Counted from the first letter of the stretch, positions 16,122 through 25,935 are shown. The stretch is 64,000 bases of DNA from JBEKTW01 sp963727845 (GCA_963727845.1 CAVSHI010000001.1:248001-312000), one strand, 5' to 3'. Made by a program: numbers and translations. The notes: a model not told the origin generated them from the letters alone.

Positions 16122-16547
16122 GTGATCGAACGTACACTTGCAATACTAAAACCGGATTGTGTCAGGAAAAAACTTGTTGGCGAGGTTATTGCCCGCATTG
16201 AAAAAGGGGGGTTCACGGTCGTTGCATTGAAGAAGACCCGGCTCACGAAGGAAACCGCCGGCGGATTCTACGCCGTGCACAAAGGAAGGCCGTTCTATGA
16301 CGGGCTCGTGGAGTTCATGAGTTCCGGTCCCTGCGTTCCGATCGCACTGGAAAAGGAAAACGCTGTGGCGGACTTCCGGACGCTGATCGGAGCCACCGAC
16401 CCCAAAGATGCTGCCCCGGGAACAATCCGGAAGCTGTATGCCGGCAACAAGGGGGAGAATATCGTCCATGGATCGGATTCGCCCGAAAATGCGAAGATCG
16501 AGATTAATTTCTTCTTTGCGAGCAAGGATCTGATCGAAGTTCAATAG
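16122..16547 (+). CDS. ndk: Nucleoside diphosphate kinase
   Basis: Ndk transfers phosphate between nucleoside tri- and diphosphates through a phosphohistidine. The 141-residue product has TLAILKPDCVRKKLVGEVIA at the start, FRTLIGATDP and the active His in ENIVHGSDSPENA. The start is GTG after a weak site. It faces the convergent nudL-like gene. Confidence 0.95.
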   Translation: MIERTLAILKPDCVRKKLVGEVIARIEKGGFTVVALKKTRLTKETAGGFYAVHKGRPFYDGLVEFMSSGPCVPIALEKENAVADFRTLIGATDPKDAAPGTIRKLYAGNKGENIVHGSDSPENAKIEINFFFASKDLIEVQ

Positions 16548-16593
16548 ACCTCCCGGCGGTCTTTCTCTCCTGGAGGCACACCCCGAGACTCTG

Positions 16594-17175
16594 TCACCCG
16601 GTCTTGAGACCGGTAACCTCGGCGAGATTCCTGATGATTGCTGCCGTAGCGCCCCAGATGAGATATTTCTCGTATTGATAGAACCAGACCCTCGTCTGAG
16701 AACCATTTCTTTCCCTCTTTTCCCATCTGCCGTTCTTTTCATCCAGGAAGAATGAGAGAGGAGCGGAGAAAACCTCCGCCACCTCCGACGTATTCAACAT
16801 GAGTCGCGGTTTCTTTTGAAGACAACCGACAGCCGGAGTAATGATAAATCCTGTCGGTGTGCTGAGGTCGTCGAGGATGCCAATGACTTCGATGTGTTTC
16901 GGGTTGATGCCGAGTTCTTCCTCTGTTTCTCGAAGAGCCGTGTGGATGGCATCCCCGTCAGTTTCATCGCGCATGCCACCCGGAAAAGAAATCTGTCCTT
17001 TGTGCGTCTCTACATCGTGAGTCCGGACCGTGAACAGCACGGAAAGTTCATCGTTCATCGGAAACAACGGGATGAGAACAGCAGCCCTTGAGAAATCGGA
17101 ATTCTGTTCCCGGGAAATTTCAATCCTTTTGTACCCGAAAAGTGCTTGCTCTATCCGTTCTCTCGTGAGCGTCAT
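16594..17175 (-). CDS. NudL-like Nudix hydrolase (probable CoA pyrophosphatase)
   Basis: The 193-residue product has a NudL-type Nudix box (FPGGMRDETDGDAIHTALRE, then TEEELGI) and the UPF0035 signature just before it (VLFTVRTHDVETHKGQISFP), which marks CoA/acyl-CoA pyrophosphatases. It would cut CoA to phosphopantetheine and 3',5'-ADP, using Mg2+. The ATG overlaps the stop of the upstream SpoU methyltransferase by four bases, so the two are co-translated. Confidence 0.85.
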   Translation of the reverse strand: MTLTRERIEQALFGYKRIEISREQNSDFSRAAVLIPLFPMNDELSVLFTVRTHDVETHKGQISFPGGMRDETDGDAIHTALRETEEELGINPKHIEVIGILDDLSTPTGFIITPAVGCLQKKPRLMLNTSEVAEVFSAPLSFFLDEKNGRWEKRERNGSQTRVWFYQYEKYLIWGATAAIIRNLAEVTGLKTG

Positions 17176-18002
17176 ACGTGCGACGATCGCTGTCTGAAAA
17201 TATCGTACAAAAGCACCGCACTCGCGCTCGCGACATTGAGGGAGTCAATTCCGCCGGTCATAGGGATTGCAATATTCCCGGTGCACACATCGAGGATTTT
17301 CTGAGAAACTCCATCCCCTTCATTCCCGAGCACAAGGCAGACGTTTCCGGAAAGGTCTGCTTCGTGAATGGATGACCGGCCATGGGGGAGTGTTGCAAGC
17401 ACCGTTGTTTGATGCCGTCCGGCAAGGTCCCGGAGTGACGCTGCAAGGTCGCCCGCATGGATGACCGGGATTTGAAATACTGCTCCCATTGAATTCCGGA
17501 CTGCCCGGCGTAAGTACGGACTGCTTGAGGTTTCTCCGACGAGAAGAGCGTCAACGCCGAAGGCAGCGCAGTTGCGCACAATGACGCCGACGTTCTCCGA
17601 ATTCACCAATCCGTCCAGCGCAACGAGCAGATACGGTTTCGAGACACCATCCAGAAGTGCGTCAAGGGTGGGTTCCTTCGGCACCTTTGCTACAGCCATG
17701 ATTCCCTGGTGGAGGTTATACCCGACAATTGTCTCAAGAATTTTTTTTTCGGCCAGAAAAACGGTAAACGTACCGCGTCGAGAAATCTCCTGTGCGCGTT
17801 TAAGCTGGTCAAACCGCTCGGGTGTGATGAGTAATGAAAGTACGGTGAGCTGCGAAGCGAGAAGACGGCGGACAACTTTCTCTCCCTCGGCGACGAAAAT
17901 CCCCTGTTCCATGTGCTCGATGGACCTGCGTAAGGTTCGATACGGTCGGAGCTCTGGCGAATCGAGCGATGTAATCGATTGTACGTTGGTTCCTTTGTTC
18001 AT
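17172..18002 (-). CDS. SpoU/TrmH-family RNA 2'-O-methyltransferase
   Basis: The C-terminal SPOUT domain has its three motifs: LVNSENVGVIVRNCAAFGVD, VCLVLGNEGDGVSQ and IPMTGGIDSLNVASASAVLL, so it methylates a ribose in rRNA or tRNA with SAM. The N-terminal part (RRSIEHMEQGIFVAEGEKVV) is a typical substrate-binding domain. An ATG at 18002 is chosen over a TTG at 18053, which lies in a run without family similarity. Exact target base is not predictable. Confidence 0.87.
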   Translation of the reverse strand: MNKGTNVQSITSLDSPELRPYRTLRRSIEHMEQGIFVAEGEKVVRRLLASQLTVLSLLITPERFDQLKRAQEISRRGTFTVFLAEKKILETIVGYNLHQGIMAVAKVPKEPTLDALLDGVSKPYLLVALDGLVNSENVGVIVRNCAAFGVDALLVGETSSSPYLRRAVRNSMGAVFQIPVIHAGDLAASLRDLAGRHQTTVLATLPHGRSSIHEADLSGNVCLVLGNEGDGVSQKILDVCTGNIAIPMTGGIDSLNVASASAVLLYDIFRQRSSHV

Positions 18003-18208
18003 TGCGACCGTAAGATAAATCGTTCCCGGGTGAGAATCAAACAGACCGGGCAATCGAGGGTGGCAACTCTCACCAATTTTTCCTATTTTCTATCACCATG
18101 ATCAACACGGAAGCAACAAATTTCCTCGGTTCGGGGTTCACCGGGAGTCACAGTTATAAAATTTCTTATCCGTCTGTCGGGTATTCCGAAGTGAGCGGAG
18201 TCTAATCC

Positions 18209-19174
18209 GTGCACATCCCCGATGGATTCCTGGATACGAAGACTGTAGTAACAACCACGGCGTTATCGCTCACCGGCGTCGGCATTGCACTTCGGAATCT
18301 GAAGAAACAAATGGCGCCTCGTCGCGTGCCTCTGATGGGGCTGACGGCCGCGTTTGTTTTTGCGGCGCAGATGATCAATTTTCCGGTTGCGGGCGGTACC
18401 TCCGGGCATCTTATCGGCGCCGTACTTGCATCGGCGCTGCTCGGCCCGTCTGCGGCTGTTGTGGTGATAACGGCAGTTCTTGTCGTGCAGTGTTTCTTGT
18501 TTGCCGATGGGGGTGTGCTTGCGCTGGGGGCGAATATTTTCAATATGGCGATCGTCGGGTCGATCGGCGGTTACATCATCTATCGTGCAGTGACGAAACT
18601 GTTCGCCGGTGAGCAAGGGAGACTCCTCGGTATCGGTTTTGCCTCCTGGTGCTCCACCGTCGTTGCGTCGGTTGTGTGCGCCGGTGAGCTCGCGTGGTCG
18701 GGTACGGTCGTTTGGTCGGCGGCGTTTCCTGCAATGACAGGAGTTCATATTCTCATAGGAGCCGGAGAGGCCCTGATCACGATGATCGTCATTGCTGCAA
18801 TCGTTCGTGTCAAACCTGCGCTCATGGATGCAGCAGATCCGCATTCAATGGGTCATACGGGATTAGAAACTTTCGTTTACGGTTCACTCATTGTGCTCGG
18901 ATTGGTCGTCTTTGTCGTACCGTTTGCATCTCCCTGGCCCGATGGATTGGAGCGGGTGGCTGCAACGCTGGGATTCGAACACAAAGCAGTGACACAACCG
19001 ACGTTCTTTTCACCCATCGCCGGCTACATTTTTCCCGGAATCGGCTCGCCGGTGCTGGCGACAGTTCTGGCCGGCGCCGTTGGTGCTGTAGTGGCGTTTC
19101 TGCTTGCATTCATCCTTGCACGCTCGCTCACAATGAAATCCGCAAGTATTTCTGCTCAGACAAACGGCTCTTGA
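18209..19174 (+). CDS. CbiM/NikM-type metal ECF transporter substrate subunit with PDGLE domain
   Basis: The membrane protein begins MHIPDGFLDTKT, the N-terminal loop whose His2 binds Co2+ or Ni2+ in this family. Six or more membrane helices follow, with the CbiM block MINFPVAGGTSGHLIGAVLA. The last 100 residues carry the PDGLE module (SPWPDGLERVAATLGFEH), which often replaces CbiN. The start is GTG. Cobalt versus nickel cannot be told from the sequence. No cobalamin riboswitch was found in the 150 bases upstream. Confidence 0.88.
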   Translation: MHIPDGFLDTKTVVTTTALSLTGVGIALRNLKKQMAPRRVPLMGLTAAFVFAAQMINFPVAGGTSGHLIGAVLASALLGPSAAVVVITAVLVVQCFLFADGGVLALGANIFNMAIVGSIGGYIIYRAVTKLFAGEQGRLLGIGFASWCSTVVASVVCAGELAWSGTVVWSAAFPAMTGVHILIGAGEALITMIVIAAIVRVKPALMDAADPHSMGHTGLETFVYGSLIVLGLVVFVVPFASPWPDGLERVAATLGFEHKAVTQPTFFSPIAGYIFPGIGSPVLATVLAGAVGAVVAFLLAFILARSLTMKSASISAQTNGS

Positions 19175-19180
19175 CGATCT

Positions 19181-19792
19181 ATGCGGCATGACTTCATTGA
19201 CCGGTACAGCAGGCTTTCCAGTCCGATCCACGGCATTCCCACCAGCATCAAGCTGATCGCTGCGGTAGTCCTGATCGTTGCTGTCGTTTGGGCGAGGGTG
19301 CCCCTCAGCTGGTTTCATCTTGCGACAGCGATTGTCCTCATCGGTATCGCCGCTCTGAGCCGTATTCCGCCAATGTTTCTCGTGCGGCGCCTCATATTGC
19401 TTGAGCCTTTTGTGCTCGGCGTGGCTTTGCTGACCCTTCTTCAGCCGAATGGTACGACGGTATTTCTTTCCGTCGTTGTCAAGAGCACGCTTTGTCTCTT
19501 TACAATCGTTCTTCTTTCAAACACGACGCCTTTTTCAACTATTCTCGCACTGCTCAAACGCGTCGGCACACCCGCGGTGTTTGTTTCAGTGCTTGCATTG
19601 CTCTTCCGCTATCTATTTGTTCTCATCGATGAAGCAGAACGGATGCAGCGGGCGCGAAGGTGCCGCACGGTTGACAGACACCGACTCAACAGGTGGAAAC
19701 TTTTGGGGACGGTGATCGGGCAACTCTTCGTTCGTTCGACGGATCGAGCTGAGAGAATCTACGCTGCAATGTGCGCGCGGGGGTGGAAGTGA
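19181..19792 (+). CDS. CbiQ-type ECF transporter membrane subunit (EcfT)
   Basis: The 203-residue membrane protein begins MRHDFIDRYSRLSSPIHGIP, typical of CbiQ, and has membrane helices (AAVVLIVAVVWARV, LILLEPFVLGVALLTLLQ). It carries the two Ala-Arg-Gly-type coupling motifs (QRARRCR and AAMCARGW) that bind the ATPase. It sits six bases after cbiM and overlaps the ATPase gene by four bases. Confidence 0.9.
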   Translation: MRHDFIDRYSRLSSPIHGIPTSIKLIAAVVLIVAVVWARVPLSWFHLATAIVLIGIAALSRIPPMFLVRRLILLEPFVLGVALLTLLQPNGTTVFLSVVVKSTLCLFTIVLLSNTTPFSTILALLKRVGTPAVFVSVLALLFRYLFVLIDEAERMQRARRCRTVDRHRLNRWKLLGTVIGQLFVRSTDRAERIYAAMCARGWK

Positions 19793-20541
19793 ATCCGGCG
19801 ATTGAGGTCACTAACCTCTGCTTCCGTTACCACGACGGAGTCGAGGCTTTGCGCGGCGTGAGCTTTACGGTAAACGAGGGAGAATGCGTGGGACTCATAG
19901 GCCCGAACGGTGCGGGAAAGTCAACGCTGCTTTTGCACCTCAACGGGATCCTGCCCGATGAGTTGAGCGGTGTGCCATCCGTACGCATCTGTGGAACCCC
20001 GGTTACGCGTGATACGCTTGAGACCATTCGGCGCGAGGTCGGACTGCTGTTCCAGGATCCGGACGACCAGTTGTTCTGTCCGACCGTGTACGAAGATGTT
20101 GCATTCGGTCCGCAGCAATTCGGTATGAGTGATGAGCAAGTCCGCCGGGTGGTTCGCGATGCTTTGGTTAAGGTTGGGCTTGATGGGTTTGACCACCGCT
20201 CTCCACATCATTTGAGCGGCGGGGAGAAACAGCGCGTCTGCCTTGCGGGCGTGCTCGCATGCCAGCCGAAAGCCCTGGTACTCGATGAACCCACAAGCGA
20301 CCTGGATCCGCGGGGGAAGCGGGAATTGAAGGAACTCCTGAAGAATATCCCATCGACAAAGATCATCGCTTCGCACGACCTGGAATTGATCGTCGAACTC
20401 TGCTCACGCGTGATTGTGCTCGATGGCGGTGTCGTCGTTGCGCAAGGATCGACAATTGAGCTTCTCTCCGATCAACAATTGATGCTCGCGCACGGATTGG
20501 AGAAACCTCACATCCTCCAGCATCGGCATCCGCACTTCTGA
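19789..20541 (+). CDS. CbiO-type ECF transporter ATPase
   Basis: The 250-residue ABC ATPase powers cobalt/nickel uptake with the two preceding membrane proteins. Walker A GPNGAGKST, Q-loop LLFQDPDDQLF, signature LSGGEKQRV, Walker B LVLDEPTS and H-loop SHDLE are intact. Several GTG codons are possible starts; the GTG overlapping the cbiQ stop is chosen. Confidence 0.92.
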   Translation: MNPAIEVTNLCFRYHDGVEALRGVSFTVNEGECVGLIGPNGAGKSTLLLHLNGILPDELSGVPSVRICGTPVTRDTLETIRREVGLLFQDPDDQLFCPTVYEDVAFGPQQFGMSDEQVRRVVRDALVKVGLDGFDHRSPHHLSGGEKQRVCLAGVLACQPKALVLDEPTSDLDPRGKRELKELLKNIPSTKIIASHDLELIVELCSRVIVLDGGVVVAQGSTIELLSDQQLMLAHGLEKPHILQHRHPHF

Positions 20542-20543
20542 TC

Positions 20544-21110
20544 TCAGTCGTACATTGCCCTGTTGTAGAATGGCGCGAAAGCAGCCGTCAGAGCGATCTC
20601 AAAGGATTGTTGTCTCGTGAGCAAATCGCGCGTCAGAATTCCCCACGTTCCTTGTTTGCTGCGAACATCGGTCTGGCGGGTGGCTTCATCGATGACATTG
20701 CTCAGGTCTCTTCCATGTTCCATGACTTCTCTGACGATTCGTTCAGGGACAAGGATATTACCTGAGCTGCCGAAATGACCGACAGCACCGTTACTCACGT
20801 ACGCCCAGCTCTGAAGAAAAGTCAGGTTCGCGCCGTCGTGGTAAACCGTGTGGAATCCCCCTTCCATGCCGACGAGGTAATCAGTCTTCCGTTGTTGTAG
20901 TTGCATTGCCTCGAGAAGGTTTGCGACCCGCTGCTGTGCGCCACGGAGAAGTTCATCGAGTGTTCGCGGCATGTCGACGCCGCCGTCGACTCCGAATGTC
21001 AGATATTCAATGGGTGAGGGATCGCTCGTGAGGAAATGCTTGAGTTTATTGGAGACAGCTTTTGCAGCCTCGACTTTTGGACCTCGTTTGCTGGCAATGG
21101 CAATGAGCAT
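20544..21110 (-). CDS. YjjX/DUF84-type inosine/xanthosine triphosphatase
   Basis: It removes non-canonical purine nucleotides (ITP/XTP). The 188-residue product starts MLIAIASKRGPKVEAAKAVS, then has FGVDGGVDMPRTLDELLRGA and YLVGMEGGFHTV, matching the family. An upstream ATG (21155) would add 15 residues with no similarity. Its stop is only two bases from the convergent ATPase gene's stop, so the two transcripts overlap at the ends. Confidence 0.85.
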   Translation of the reverse strand: MLIAIASKRGPKVEAAKAVSNKLKHFLTSDPSPIEYLTFGVDGGVDMPRTLDELLRGAQQRVANLLEAMQLQQRKTDYLVGMEGGFHTVYHDGANLTFLQSWAYVSNGAVGHFGSSGNILVPERIVREVMEHGRDLSNVIDEATRQTDVRSKQGTWGILTRDLLTRQQSFEIALTAAFAPFYNRAMYD

Positions 21111-21184
21111 ATTTGAGATAGAAGATTGAAGATGGAAGAGGGATGCCTTCGGCATAAGGGCGGCTTGAACACACGCACTCTCGT

Positions 21185-21258
21185 GGACGCTGTAGGGTTC
21201 GAACCTACGACCTCCGCCTTGTAAGGGCGGCGCTCTGAACCAGCTGAGCTAAGCGTCC
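21185..21258 (-). tRNA. tRNA-Val (anticodon UAC)
   Basis: A full 74-base cloverleaf on the minus strand: acceptor GGACGCT with AGCGTCC, anticodon stem CCGCC/GGCGG with loop CTTACAA, and T arm with loop TTCGAAC. It lies 21 bases from tRNA-Gly and probably shares its transcript. Confidence 0.95.
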
Positions 21259-21279
21259 TGTTGCAATGCATTGTTCAGA

Positions 21280-21350
<71 letters not shown>

Positions 21351-21534
21351 GTCGAAAAACCCCACAAAGTATCATCAATTTCTGCATTTTGGTGATTTTA
21401 TTCTGCTTTGAGGGACGAAAAAGGGACAAAATCCAGTCCTTCTTCCGCTGTAATATAGCATACATGAGTTGAAGTTACAAGGTTGCACACGGGTGGTAAG
21501 CCACAAAGCCGAGGGCACGAATCCCAGCGGAGAT

Positions 21535-22290
21535 TTACCACCGACTATTCATCTGTTGAAAGCTTTTGTCCAGCTCCGCCCGGGACGCTTTGATCGAACC
21601 TTCAGTCATCCCGTAGCCTATTTCGAATACGTCATTCTTCAAGCCGTTCATTGCTGAGGCCACAAATTCTCCGGGCTTCAGGTCCACTTTGAAATTGCCT
21701 CTCCTGGCTCTTCCCTCCTGGTTCAGTTCCGTATCAACCGCCGGCGGAACCACTTCAAAAACTTTGATCCCGAGTTTTGAGAGTTGCCATCTGAGCGCCA
21801 TGGAAAAAGCGTGGATTCCAGCTTTTGTCGCACTATATACCGGCATTCGGGCGGCAGGCACAAAACCCAATCCGGATGAAACATTGATGATTGCAGCCTC
21901 TTTCTTTCCGCTCAAGAACGGAATGAGGAGCCCGGACAGAATTACCGGGGCTTCCAAATTAGTTCTGATTTCACTTTCTCCGGAGAGAAATTCGCCAATA
22001 CCTTTCGTGAAATCGATATCCCTTTGCACGCCGGCATTGTTAACCAGAATGTTCAAATTACTGAAGTTGGCAGTTACCCATTTCACCAATGTCCTTCGAT
22101 CCGCATCTTCAGCGACATTACACACTTTGATATGTAAGTCAGGATGTCTTGTTTGAGCTTCAAGAAGTCTGTCCTTCCTGCGCCCACAAATAATGACGTC
22201 ATTTCTCGCTTCCAGGAAGGCTTCGGCCATTGCATAACCGATACCCGTCGCCCCACCCGTAATCAATACTGTATTTCCTGAAATCTCCAT
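21535..22290 (-). CDS. Short-chain dehydrogenase/reductase, DltE-like
   Basis: The 251-residue product has the NAD(P)-binding TGGATGIGYAMAEAFL, LNILVNNAGVQR, and the catalytic Ser-Tyr-Lys (INVSSGLGF, then VYSATKAG). After the Rossmann fold the C terminus has PPAVDTELNQEG. The closest familiar type is the DltE-like oxidoreductases of unknown substrate. A nitroreductase gene precedes it by 15 bases on the same strand, suggesting a two-gene redox unit. Base composition is more AT-rich than the tRNA side. Confidence 0.85.
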   Translation of the reverse strand: MEISGNTVLITGGATGIGYAMAEAFLEARNDVIICGRRKDRLLEAQTRHPDLHIKVCNVAEDADRRTLVKWVTANFSNLNILVNNAGVQRDIDFTKGIGEFLSGESEIRTNLEAPVILSGLLIPFLSGKKEAAIINVSSGLGFVPAARMPVYSATKAGIHAFSMALRWQLSKLGIKVFEVVPPAVDTELNQEGRARRGNFKVDLKPGEFVASAMNGLKNDVFEIGYGMTEGSIKASRAELDKSFQQMNSRW

Positions 22291-22305
22291 TTGAAATCTC
22301 CTCGA

Positions 22306-22980
22306 CTATTTTTTTACGGGATAACCCACTGTCTGGCCAAAGAGCACCCGCTGTTCATCACGCAATTTTAGTTTTGCTGTAAGGCCGGGTTTGTTGCAAT
22401 TATGAAACCATGATGCCAATCCTTGCGAAGCGGCGAACAAATACACGTTACCCGCAATGAGACCGGTGTCAACATAATAATACGATTTTTGAATTTCAGC
22501 ATCTTGCAATCCGGGTTCCTGATAACCGGATGTATGCGTGAGTTTATCAACATCCGCAATGTAGATGATCTGCACCGGAGCTTTTGCCATGGAATTCGCC
22601 TGGCCGGGACCGATTGCCAGGGCGCGCACGTCACCCGCAACAACTGGAACCAGTCGATGCTGAAATGCATCATAAAATTGGACTCCTTGCTCCATGGCGA
22701 CATAAAGATCGATCTCCTGTGAGTTGCTTGCTGAGGCGGCGGTTCTTCCGGGAGTTTCAAATGGACCATTCTTGCGATTTACTTCGCAGGCAGCCCAAAG
22801 GAGATTTGAAAGCACCTGTATGGAGAGTTTTCTATCACTTATTTCACGGATAGTTTTTCTCTTCTGTAATGCTTTTGATACTGAAGTACCACGGCCCTGT
22901 GTCGGTTTCGGCAGATCGATCGGCAGTAGATTCTGCGAAGTAGCAGTTCGAGGGTCTCTTTTGTTTCTTTTTTGAATCAT
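22306..22980 (-). CDS. SagB/ThcOx-type nitroreductase-family flavoprotein
   Basis: The 224-residue product has KRKTIREISDRKLSIQVLSN and LLWAACEVNRKNGPFETPGR, the FMN-binding start of SagB-type oxidoreductases, and a late helix with SQGLASWFHNC. This group includes azoline oxidases and stand-alone reductases. No cyclodehydratase or precursor peptide gene is near, so a stand-alone NAD(P)H-dependent reductase is more likely. It is the first gene of a two-gene unit with the SDR. Confidence 0.8.
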   Translation of the reverse strand: MIQKRNKRDPRTATSQNLLPIDLPKPTQGRGTSVSKALQKRKTIREISDRKLSIQVLSNLLWAACEVNRKNGPFETPGRTAASASNSQEIDLYVAMEQGVQFYDAFQHRLVPVVAGDVRALAIGPGQANSMAKAPVQIIYIADVDKLTHTSGYQEPGLQDAEIQKSYYYVDTGLIAGNVYLFAASQGLASWFHNCNKPGLTAKLKLRDEQRVLFGQTVGYPVKK

Positions 22981-23370
22981 CGGATTTCCTTTCGCAGGAA
23001 CGGTACGTCAACAGATAAACGAAGCCTTCTTAACGGCAGACGGTGATGTAAATTAAGACATAGTTCCCGACAAAGTCAAAAGTGTCCGTCGGCAGAACCT
23101 TTTTGATGCCATTGGAGTTTAATTAATGGAGAAATTCCCAGATATTCAAATTGCAGGTTGATGATTGCAGATGATTGTTTAGTTTTGCCCCATATTTCGC
23201 ACGTTTTTCCTCATTGCGGGGGTTTCTTCTTGACATGCAAGTTTTTGGGACAATTTATTCACCTGAGTAATCATCGCCATGGAGAATTTCAATCATGCGA
23301 TAAATGGTGCCTTAGGATTAATTAAAAATAAATATGATATTCATACTTCTTATACTTCCGTAATGTCGAT
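22981..23370. other. Divergent promoter region, no gene
   Basis: About 390 bases between the nitroreductase gene and the tolC-like gene, which point away from each other. The stretch is AT-rich toward the right (TTAATTAAAAATAAATATG). TTGACATGCAAGTTTTTGGG at about 23231-23250 contains a good -35-like TTGACA, but no clear -10 was matched to it. Regulator sites were not recognised. Confidence 0.4.
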
Positions 23371-24693
23371 ATGAAGAGAGTAGCACGATTATTTTCAATA
23401 GTCATATTTTCAGTGTCGCCTATTATTTCTCAAGCCCAGGATTCATCGGATTCCCACCTTCAAAAGGCCACACTCGAAGATTGTGTGCGATATGCGCTTG
23501 CACATCAGCCATCTGTGCAACAATCTCTGATGAACGAACAGATCGCAAATGAAGAGATAAGAAGCAAGCTTGCGGATTGGTTTCCCCAGGTAGGGTTTAA
23601 TTTCAATGTTGTTCATGATTACAAATTACCGATCACTATATTTCAGGGCAACGGAGTTCAAGTCGGAGTAAATAATACTTCGAGCGGTCTGTTTTCTGTA
23701 ACCCAAACTATTTTCAGCAGAGATGTGCTTCTGGCAAGCAGCACCGCCGGTGATGTGCGCAAACGGGCAGAGCAAACGACAGCCGGAAATAGGATCAATG
23801 TAATTGTCAATGTCAGCAAAGCATATTATTCAGTGCTGTTAACACAAAATCAAATAGATTTAGCGAACGAGGACATTGCTCGCCTGGAGCTGAGTTTGAA
23901 GGATTCTTACAGTCAATACAAAGGCGGAGTAGTAGGTAAAACGGACTACATGCAGGCTACTATTGCTCTGAACAATGCCAGAGCCGCGGTGAGACAGGAC
24001 CAGGAGCAATTGAAAACAAGCTATGCAAATTTAAAAGAGCAAATGGGTTATCCTCCCAAGGATGCGATATATTTGAATTATGATAAGACAAAGATGGAGG
24101 ATGATATTCGTGTTGATACCTCTGAAACGTTGAACTATCAGAACAGAATTGAGTACAAGTTATTGCAAACGCAAAAGCGACTTGAGGAAGCTAATCTTGA
24201 TTATTCCGTCTGGAGCTTTCTTCCGTCGTTGTCTGCTTTCGGGGAATACAATTTAAATTATCAGAACAATCAATTCTCAAATCTCTATAGCCAGAATTTC
24301 CCGAATTCATATATAGGTTTGCAGTTGTCTTTTCCTCTTTTCCAGGGGGGGAAAAGGATACAGCAAATTGAAGAGGCAGAGTCGGAGCTGAAGCTGGTTG
24401 ATTACGTCCAGTCGGCATTACAAAGCTCAATTAATACAGAATACACGCAAGCATTGGGGAATTACAAAAGCAACCTAAATAATTTCCAGGTTCAGAAGGA
24501 TAATCTTACGCTGGCGAAGGAAGTGTATGACATAATAGAACTTCAATATAAGTCGGGCATCAAAACGTATTTGGATGTTATTACAGCAGAAACAAATTTA
24601 AGGGCAACCCAGGTTAGTTACCTCAATGCGCTGTACCAGGCTTTGATCAGTAAAATGGATTTACAGAAAGCGTTTGGGACGATCAATTATTGA
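23371..24693 (+). CDS. TolC-like outer membrane efflux protein
   Basis: A 440-residue protein with a signal peptide (RLFSIVIFSVSPIISQAQDS) and two outer membrane efflux repeats, each a long pair of helices with beta strands (TLEDCVRYALAHQPSVQQ at the start, YKSGIKTYLDVITAETNLRA at the end). It forms the outer membrane channel of the RND pump encoded by the next two genes on the same strand. Confidence 0.9.
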   Translation: MKRVARLFSIVIFSVSPIISQAQDSSDSHLQKATLEDCVRYALAHQPSVQQSLMNEQIANEEIRSKLADWFPQVGFNFNVVHDYKLPITIFQGNGVQVGVNNTSSGLFSVTQTIFSRDVLLASSTAGDVRKRAEQTTAGNRINVIVNVSKAYYSVLLTQNQIDLANEDIARLELSLKDSYSQYKGGVVGKTDYMQATIALNNARAAVRQDQEQLKTSYANLKEQMGYPPKDAIYLNYDKTKMEDDIRVDTSETLNYQNRIEYKLLQTQKRLEEANLDYSVWSFLPSLSAFGEYNLNYQNNQFSNLYSQNFPNSYIGLQLSFPLFQGGKRIQQIEEAESELKLVDYVQSALQSSINTEYTQALGNYKSNLNNFQVQKDNLTLAKEVYDIIELQYKSGIKTYLDVITAETNLRATQVSYLNALYQALISKMDLQKAFGTINY

Positions 24694-24812
24694 TTATTTA
24701 GACCAGACATGATCTGCGTTGCTTCAAAAGTCCCTCTAGACAGCATTCGCAAGGAATGTGCCATATGAATCAGTTCGTGCATCATTATTTGTCAATCAGG
24801 AAACATAACCCG

Positions 24813-25886
24813 ATGAAAATCCGAATATATTTATTAGGCTGTGCATGCATACTGGCTGCTTTATTTGCTTCCTGCACTGGGAATAAAAGCGGTGTTCAAA
24901 AATTTCCAGCTACGCCGGTTACTGCCTATACGGTGAAATCAGAAAAAGCATCCTACTACATCAGTTATCCCGCTACGGTAATTGCTCTCAATCAGGTCGA
25001 ATTAAGGCCCGAGGTCTCCGGTTACCTCACCGGGATATATTTTGAAGATGGACAGCATGTTACCAGTGGAATGAAATTATACTCAATTGATCAGCAGCAA
25101 TATAAAGCCGCTTATGATGTCGCAAAAGCGAACCTCAATAAAGCCCAGCAGGATTACGATACGTACAAAGAACTGGCGATAAGCGATGCGGTTGCCAAGC
25201 AAGTACTGGATCATTCTCTGGCCGATCTGAAAGCAGCCGAAAGTAATTTGAATGAACTGGAAACCAATCTGCGTAATTCAGTCATATATGCGCCATTCGG
25301 CGGCACGATCGGTATCTCCCAGGTAAAATTAGGCTCTGCGGTAACTGCCGGACAGACTTTGATGAATACTCTCTCATCCGATGATCCAATGGCTGTGGAT
25401 TTTGCGGTGGATGAGAAACAAATAAATGGTTTCGCAGAGTTGTTAAACAAAAAAGCTCATGCAAAAGACTCAACCTTTACCATCATTCTTCCCGATCAAT
25501 CGATGTACCCGTACCCAGGTCATCTACAATTATTGGACCGTGCTGTTGATCCGCAAACAGGAACAATAACAGCCAGATTAATATTTCCAAATCCAAAGAA
25601 TGTATTGAGACCCGGACTTACGTGCAATGTTCGGGTGTTAAACAACGGCACATCAAACAGCATCATTATTCCGTACGAAGCGGTGGTTGTTCAGATGGGA
25701 GAATATTTTGTCTTTGTAATAAGCGGGAACAAAGTCCTACAGAAAAAAATCGATCTTGGCAGAACAATAAACAACAATATGGTTATTGTGAACGACGGAC
25801 TTGCTCCGGGCGAACAAATTGTTACTCGGGGTGTTCAGAAACTGAGGGATAATTCTCCGATTATTCTAAGCTCTAAGGATGAATAG
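24813..25886 (+). CDS. RND efflux membrane fusion lipoprotein, AcrA-like
   Basis: The periplasmic adaptor links the inner and outer parts of the pump. It begins MKIRIYLLGCACILAALF and has a lipobox ending ALFASC, so it is a lipoprotein; an ATG 57 bases upstream (24756) would spoil the signal peptide. The lipoyl-like half-motifs (VELRPEVSGYLTGIYFEDGQ and NSVIYAPFGGTIGISQVKLG) flank a helical hairpin. The 357 residues fit the family. Confidence 0.92.
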   Translation: MKIRIYLLGCACILAALFASCTGNKSGVQKFPATPVTAYTVKSEKASYYISYPATVIALNQVELRPEVSGYLTGIYFEDGQHVTSGMKLYSIDQQQYKAAYDVAKANLNKAQQDYDTYKELAISDAVAKQVLDHSLADLKAAESNLNELETNLRNSVIYAPFGGTIGISQVKLGSAVTAGQTLMNTLSSDDPMAVDFAVDEKQINGFAELLNKKAHAKDSTFTIILPDQSMYPYPGHLQLLDRAVDPQTGTITARLIFPNPKNVLRPGLTCNVRVLNNGTSNSIIIPYEAVVVQMGEYFVFVISGNKVLQKKIDLGRTINNNMVIVNDGLAPGEQIVTRGVQKLRDNSPIILSSKDE

Positions 25887-25935
25887 TCATCCTCTCAAAC
25901 TGCGGAAGTTGAATAACACTTTATCAGGATAAGAA

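Noticed and set aside
18055..18208. Cobalamin or NiCo riboswitch before the metal transporter genes
   Set aside because: No B12-box-like sequence or matching helices were seen.
21492..21542. GGTGGTAA...TTACCACC inverted repeat with a tRNA-like T arm (GAGGGCACGAATCCC)
   Set aside because: A full cloverleaf cannot be drawn: no anticodon stem or proper T loop, and it overlaps the end of the SDR gene. Possibly a tRNA remnant, but not supported.
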